DNA from: Amycolatopsis sp. WQ 127309
GTDB taxonomy: Bacteria > Actinomycetota > Actinomycetes > Mycobacteriales > Pseudonocardiaceae
Direction of reading: 5' to 3'
DNA length: 64,000 nt
Assembly (NCBI RefSeq): GCF_023023025.1
Contig: NZ_CP095481.1
Coordinates: 10,863,001 to 10,927,000 of the forward strand
The notes below the pieces were generated by a model. It searched no databases and had not been told where the DNA came from. It was given only the letters and a program-made list of their open reading frames with translations. This document shows positions 60,250 to 64,000 of this stretch, piece after piece. A program made the position numbers and the translations under genes. Every line of letters starts with the position of its first letter. Positions within the stretch are counted from its first letter, which is position 1.

Positions 60250-61545
60250 TCAGGCCGACTTCTCGCCGCGCTCGCTGCGAGCGCGCCGAGTCGGCTGCCG
60301 GGCCACGATCGTCGGGTTCACGTTCTCCCGGACGGTCTGCTCGGTGATGACGACCTTCGCCACATCATCGCGGCTCGGGATGTCGTACATCACCGGCTGG
60401 AGCACTTCTTCCATGATGGCGCGCAGCCCGCGGGCACCGGTCCCGCGCAGGACCGCCTGGTCGGCGATCGCTTCGAGCGCGGTCTTGGTGAACTCGAGCT
60501 CGACGTTGTCCATCTCGAAGAGCTTCTTGTACTGCTTCACCAGGGCGTTGCGCGGCTGGGTGAGGATGCTGACCAGCGATTCCTTGTCCAGGTGACTGAC
60601 CGTCGCCACGACCGGGAGCCGGCCGATGAACTCCGGGATCAGCCCGAACTTGATCAGGTCCTCGGGCATGGTGTCCGAGAAGACGTCGCTCTCCTCGATC
60701 TCGGACTTGGTGCGGATCTCCGCGCCGAAGCCGAGGCCACGCTTGCCGACCCGCTCGTTGATGATCTTCTCCAGCCCGGCGAACGCACCGGCCACGATGA
60801 ACAGCACGTTCGTCGTGTCGATCTGGATGAACTCCTGGTGCGGGTGCTTCCGGCCGCCCTGCGGCGGGACGGAGGCGGTGGTGCCTTCGAGGATCTTCAG
60901 CAGCGCCTGCTGCACACCCTCGCCGGAGACGTCCCGCGTGATCGAGGGGTTCTCCGACTTGCGGGCGATCTTGTCGACCTCGTCGATGTAGATGATCCCG
61001 GTCTCGGCCCGCTTGACGTCGTAGTCCGCCGCCTGGATGAGCTTGAGCAGGATGTTCTCGACGTCCTCGCCGACGTACCCGGCTTCGGTGAGCGCCGTGG
61101 CGTCCGCGATCGCGAACGGGACGTTCAGCATCTTCGCCAGGGTCTGGGCGAGGTAGGTCTTGCCGCACCCGGTGGGGCCGAGCATCAGGATGTTCGACTT
61201 GGCGAGCTCGACGGACTCCTCCTTGGAGTCCTTGGGGCCGGCCTTGTCGTCCGCCTGGATCCGCTTGTAGTGGTTGTAGACCGCTACCGCGAGGGTCCGC
61301 TTGGCGTCGTTCTGGCCGATGATGTACTGCTCGAGGAACTCGTGGATGTCGGCGGGCTTGGGCAGCTCGTCGAGTTTGACGTCGCCGGCCTCGGCCAGCT
61401 CCTCCTCGATGATCTCATTGCAGAGGTCGATGCACTCATCGCAGATGTAGACCCCGGGGCCGGCAATGAGCTTCTTCACCTGCTTTTGGCTCTTCCCGCA
61501 GAAAGAACACTTCAGCAGGTCTCCGCCGTCACCGATCCGTGCCAT
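60250..61545 (-). CDS. clpX: ATP-dependent Clp protease ATP-binding subunit ClpX
   Basis: ClpX unfolds tagged proteins and feeds them to ClpP. The N-terminal zinc-binding domain has Cys13, Cys16, Cys35 and Cys38. The AAA+ module has Walker A GPTGCGKT, Walker [11 protein letters not shown], and the ClpP-binding loop region around KRGLGFGAE. The 431-residue length is standard. It lies about 230 bp after clpP2 on the same strand. Confidence 0.98.
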   Translation of the reverse strand: MARIGDGGDLLKCSFCGKSQKQVKKLIAGPGVYICDECIDLCNEIIEEELAEAGDVKLDELPKPADIHEFLEQYIIGQNDAKRTLAVAVYNHYKRIQADDKAGPKDSKEESVELAKSNILMLGPTGCGKTYLAQTLAKMLNVPFAIADATALTEAGYVGEDVENILLKLIQAADYDVKRAETGIIYIDEVDKIARKSENPSITRDVSGEGVQQALLKILEGTTASVPPQGGRKHPHQEFIQIDTTNVLFIVAGAFAGLEKIINERVGKRGLGFGAEIRTKSEIEESDVFSDTMPEDLIKFGLIPEFIGRLPVVATVSHLDKESLVSILTQPRNALVKQYKKLFEMDNVELEFTKTALEAIADQAVLRGTGARGLRAIMEEVLQPVMYDIPSRDDVAKVVITEQTVRENVNPTIVARQPTRRARSERGEKSA

Positions 61546-61733
61546 GGCCGTTGACCTCGTCCCCTCCGGCGCGGTTGTCCGCGCCTGACGTGTGTTGCGA
61601 CGGTGCGACCCCCCGGCCGCGAGCGACCGGGCGGAGCCTCACGCATTGCCACTGACGGTACCCGTCCGATGCCGTGGGCGGGAACACCCACGGGCACCGG
61701 GAGCACGTCAGAAGGACGACCCTAAACCAGAGT

Positions 61734-61767
61734 GCCGGTGTATGTCGTCTTCCTGACACACACCGGC
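61734..61767 (-). terminator. Hairpin terminator after clpP2
   Basis: CCGGTGTATGTC (61735-61746) pairs with GACACACACCGG (61755-61766) across an 8-nt loop. The single mismatch becomes a G-U pair in RNA from the reverse strand, and an outer G-C pair extends the stem. It lies about ten bases after the clpP2 stop, separating it from clpX. Confidence 0.7.
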
Positions 61768-61776
61768 CTGGCGGAT

Positions 61777-62430
61777 CTACAGAGCCGACGCCTTACGGTA
61801 CGGCAGCACTTCGTCGATGATGCCGTACGACTTGGCCTCTTCGGCCGTGAGGATCTTGTCCCGCTCGATGTCCTTGCGGATCTGATCCGGGTCCTTGCCG
61901 GTGTGCTTGCCGAGGATGACCTCCATCTGGCGCCGCACCCGCTGAATCTCGTTCGCCTGGATCTCCAGGTCCGAGACCTGGCCGTAGGTGCCCTCGGTGG
62001 CGGGCTGGTGGATCAGCACCCGCGAGTTGGGCAGCGCGTAGCGCTTGCCCGGGGTACCGGCCCCCAGCAGCACCGCGGCCGCGGAGGCGGCCTGGCCGAG
62101 GCAGTAGGTCTGGATGTCCGGGCGGACGAACTGCATCGTGTCGTAGATCGCCATCAGCGAGGTGAACGAGCCACCCGGCGAGTTGATGTAGATCAGGATG
62201 TCGCGGTCCGGGTCCTCGTGCTCGAGGTGCAGCAGCTGGGCCATCACGTCGTTGGCCGACGCGTCGTCCACCTGCACGCCGAGGAAGATGACGCGCTCCT
62301 CGTACAGCTTGTTGTACGGGTTCGACTCCTTGACGCCGTAGCTGGTGCGCTCGACGTACGACGGGAGGATGTACCGCGACTGGGGTGCAGAAGGGGCCCG
62401 GAAGTCACCCGGGAGCCTGAAGTTGCTCAT
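61777..62430 (-). CDS. clpP2: ATP-dependent Clp protease proteolytic subunit (ClpP2-type)
   Basis: A 217-residue serine protease subunit. The catalytic Ser116 is in [10 protein letters not shown], His141 is in LIHQP, and Asp187 is in [28 protein letters not shown] is the family's central region. It follows the other clpP by 25 bp, so the two form an operon and probably a mixed ClpP1P2 complex. ATG 62430 follows AAGGAG at eight bases; a TTG at 62436 is also in frame. Confidence 0.97.
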   Translation of the reverse strand: MSNFRLPGDFRAPSAPQSRYILPSYVERTSYGVKESNPYNKLYEERVIFLGVQVDDASANDVMAQLLHLEHEDPDRDILIYINSPGGSFTSLMAIYDTMQFVRPDIQTYCLGQAASAAAVLLGAGTPGKRYALPNSRVLIHQPATEGTYGQVSDLEIQANEIQRVRRQMEVILGKHTGKDPDQIRKDIERDKILTAEEAKSYGIIDEVLPYRKASAL

Positions 62431-62455
62431 GGTCAAGTCTCCTTGGTGCTTCGGC

Positions 62456-63061
62456 TCAGTTCGAGCCCGGACGGGCGATGTCGGCGGTGAGGACGTGGTC
62501 GACGAACCCGTAGTCCTTCGCCTCCTGCGCGGTGAACCAGCGGTCGCGGTCGCCGTCCGCGATGATCTGCTCGACCGTCTGCCCGGTCTGGTCCGCGGTG
62601 ATCTGGGCCAGTTCGCGCTTCCACTTGTTGAACAGGTCGGCCTGGATCGCGATGTCCGAGGCCGTACCGCCGACGCCTGCCGACGGCTGGTGCATCAGGA
62701 TCCGCGCGTGGGGCAGCGAGTACCGCTTGCCCGGCGTGCCCGAGGAGAGCAGGAACTGCCCCATCGAGGCCGCCATGCCCATCGCGTAGGTCGCGACGTC
62801 CGGGCGGATGAGCTGCATGGTGTCGTAGATCGCGAACCCGGCCGTGACCGAACCACCCGGCGAGTTGATGTAGAAGCGGATGTCGGACTCGGCGTCGTCC
62901 GCGTCGAGCAGCAACAGCTGCGCGGTGATCCGGTTGGCGATCTCGTCGTTCACCTCGGAACCGAGGACGACGATGCGCTCCTGGAGCAACCGCTCGAACA
63001 CCGAGTCGGTGAGGGTGAGCCCTGCGGTTCCGGTCCGCGCCTCGGGCGTGTGCTGCGTCAC
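62456..63061 (-). CDS. clpP1: ATP-dependent Clp protease proteolytic subunit (ClpP1-type)
   Basis: A 201-residue subunit with Ser99 in MGMAASMGQ, His124 in LMHQP and Asp169 near IIADGDRD. It is shorter than clpP2 at the N-terminus. GTG 63061 is chosen because the frame upstream to 63178 has no support. It leads the clpP1-clpP2 pair after the tig terminator. Confidence 0.97.
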   Translation of the reverse strand: MTQHTPEARTGTAGLTLTDSVFERLLQERIVVLGSEVNDEIANRITAQLLLLDADDAESDIRFYINSPGGSVTAGFAIYDTMQLIRPDVATYAMGMAASMGQFLLSSGTPGKRYSLPHARILMHQPSAGVGGTASDIAIQADLFNKWKRELAQITADQTGQTVEQIIADGDRDRWFTAQEAKDYGFVDHVLTADIARPGSN

Positions 63062-63148
63062 GTCTGCCTGCCTTTTCGCCGACGGCGGTCTCGTGCTGAC
63101 GACCGCCGCTGTCGTTTCAGATGCTTGAGATCTTGCAACCGACCCTAA

Positions 63149-63190
63149 CGAACTTGGGCGGTGCAGAATGCCTGACACCGCCCAAGTTCG
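63149..63190 (-). terminator. Strong hairpin after tig
   Basis: CGAACTTGGGCGGTG (63149-63163) pairs perfectly with CACCGCCCAAGTTCG (63176-63190), a 15-bp stem with a 12-nt loop. It starts nine bases after the tig stop. The tail is not T-rich, so it may rely on the stem alone. Confidence 0.75.
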
Positions 63191-63199
63191 CTCACAGCT

Positions 63200-64000
63200 T
63201 CACTCCGCGGGAGTCTTCGCCGCCTCTTCGGTGGCCGGCGTCTCCTCGGTTGCGGCATCGGTGGCCGGTTCCTCGCCACCGAACAGCTCGGCGAGGTCGA
63301 CCTCGGCACCCGAACCGTCGGTGACGGTCGCCTTCCGGACCACGGAGGCGAGCGCCTTGCCGCGGCGGACGTCGGCGTAGATCGCGGTCAGCTGGCCGGA
63401 CTGCTGGGCGCGCTGGACGTACTCGTCCGGGCTGATCCCGAAGCGCTGGGCCTGGTAGATGATCCGCTCGGTCAGCTCGCCGTCGTTGACCGAGACCTCG
63501 TCCTTGTCGGCGATGGTGTCCAGCAGCAGCTGCGTGCGGACGGCCTTCTCCGCCTCGGTGCGGGTCTCCGCGTCGAACTCTTCCAGCGTGCGGCCTTCGG
63601 CCTCGAGGGCCTGGGCGAACTGGGCCTCGTCGTGGTCGAACGGGTGGATCGCGTCGTGCTTGCGGTTCTCGATCTCGGCGTCGAGCACCTTCTCCGGGAT
63701 CGGCACCTCGGTGCGCTCGAGGAGCTCGTCGAGCACCTTGTCGCGCGCCTGGACGCCCTGCTGCATCTTCTTGACGCGGGCGAGCCGCTCGCGAAGGTCG
63801 GTCTTCAGCTCGTCGATCGTGTCGAACTCGCTGGCCATCTGGGCGAACTCGTCGTCGGCCTCCGGCAGCTCGCGCTGCTTGACCGACTGGACGGTCACGG
63901 TCACCTCGGCCGCCTTGCCGGCGTGGTCGCCGGCGACGAGCTCGGTGGTGAACGACCGGGTCTCGCCGGCGTTCGCGCCGACGATCGCCTCGTCGATGCC
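63200..64000 (-). CDS. tig: Trigger factor, C-terminal part (runs off the window)
   Basis: Trigger factor is the ribosome-bound chaperone and prolyl isomerase. The visible 266 residues begin GIDEAIVGANAGETRSFTT, the end of the FKBP-like domain. They continue through the long helical C-terminal domain (DDEFAQMASEFDTIDELKTDLR, GISPDEYVQRAQQSGQL). The acidic, Glu/Pro/Thr-rich tail is typical of actinobacteria. The N-terminal ribosome-binding domain lies outside the window. The order tig-clpP1-clpP2-clpX is conserved. Confidence 0.96.
   Translation of the reverse strand, partial: GIDEAIVGANAGETRSFTTELVAGDHAGKAAEVTVTVQSVKQRELPEADDEFAQMASEFDTIDELKTDLRERLARVKKMQQGVQARDKVLDELLERTEVPIPEKVLDAEIENRKHDAIHPFDHDEAQFAQALEAEGRTLEEFDAETRTEAEKAVRTQLLLDTIADKDEVSVNDGELTERIIYQAQRFGISPDEYVQRAQQSGQLTAIYADVRRGKALASVVRKATVTDGSGAEVDLAELFGGEEPATDAATEETPATEEAAKTPAE

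Noticed and set aside
63186..63198. ClgR-like box GTTCGC-N5-GC upstream of the clpP operon
   Set aside because: It lacks the final G of the consensus and lies inside tig and its terminator stem.
1..64000. tRNA, rRNA, prophage or integrase genes
   Set aside because: None was seen on reading both strands; short tRNAs could be missed without a covariance search.

Overview
The window is very GC-rich, densely coded actinobacterial chromosome. The gene content (two ClpP paralogues beside clpX, a long RNase E/G, an F420-type PPOX enzyme, a mycothiol-type maleylpyruvate isomerase relative, an AfsR-like SARP regulator, a DUF4233 gene after folC) and the style of the intergenic palindromes point to the Pseudonocardiaceae, most likely Amycolatopsis. 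That placement is inferred from content, not from a database search. No rRNA, tRNA, CRISPR array, prophage or complete insertion sequence was seen.

Layout. 0-7.2 kb: partial nadD, a RecQ helicase fused to a phosphoribosyltransferase-like domain, a tandem repeat array, an operator-flanked alpha/beta hydrolase, an MHS-type transporter, argS and a PPOX enzyme. 7.3-11.3 kb: a SARP/NB-ARC/TPR regulator between a DHFR-like gene and an AHSA1-like gene, each preceded by an 11-bp-period direct repeat. 11.3-19.4 kb: an acyl-CoA synthetase and the conserved block rne, rplU-rpmA, obgE-proB. 19.9-30.8 kb: a subtilisin-like lipoprotein, a DrrAB-type ABC exporter interrupted by a repeat array, a large secreted glycosidase/phosphoesterase, ndk and PhoD. 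31-39.7 kb: a penicillin-acylase-family enzyme, folC-DUF4233, a methyltransferase, an SGNH hydrolase, two alpha/beta hydrolases and LysR. 39.7-46.5 kb: a small protein gene with a decayed duplicate inside a duplicated hairpin module, valS, two adjacent membrane proteins sharing an unusual N-terminal motif, and a MarR-MFS pair whose transporter seems to start at ACG. 46.5-57.6 kb: a molybdopterin oxidoreductase, an LCP protein, an SDR/VOC operon, an oxalate/formate-type transporter with a 41-residue partner, fdhD, and a carotenoid oxygenase with a divergent TetR. 57.7-64 kb: a Tat esterase, a MEDS-ATPase regulator, clpX, clpP2, clpP1 and partial tig.

How genes work together. ClpX, ClpP1, ClpP2 and trigger factor form a protein folding and degradation block. 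rplU, rpmA, obgE and proB form a translation/GTPase operon split by a strong hairpin. The molybdo-oxidoreductase, OFA transporter and FdhD suggest formate or related one-carbon metabolism. VOC-SDR, carotenoid oxygenase-TetR, hydrolase-LysR and MarR-MFS are local regulator/target units, each with a visible inverted-repeat operator.

The most unusual signals are: the matched SARP-type boxes on both sides of the SARP gene; three intergenic arrays with periods of 21, 21 and 42 bp, that is whole numbers of helical turns; one small-protein family present as an intact gene and two broken copies; the paired [15 protein letters not shown] membrane proteins; and the ACG start.
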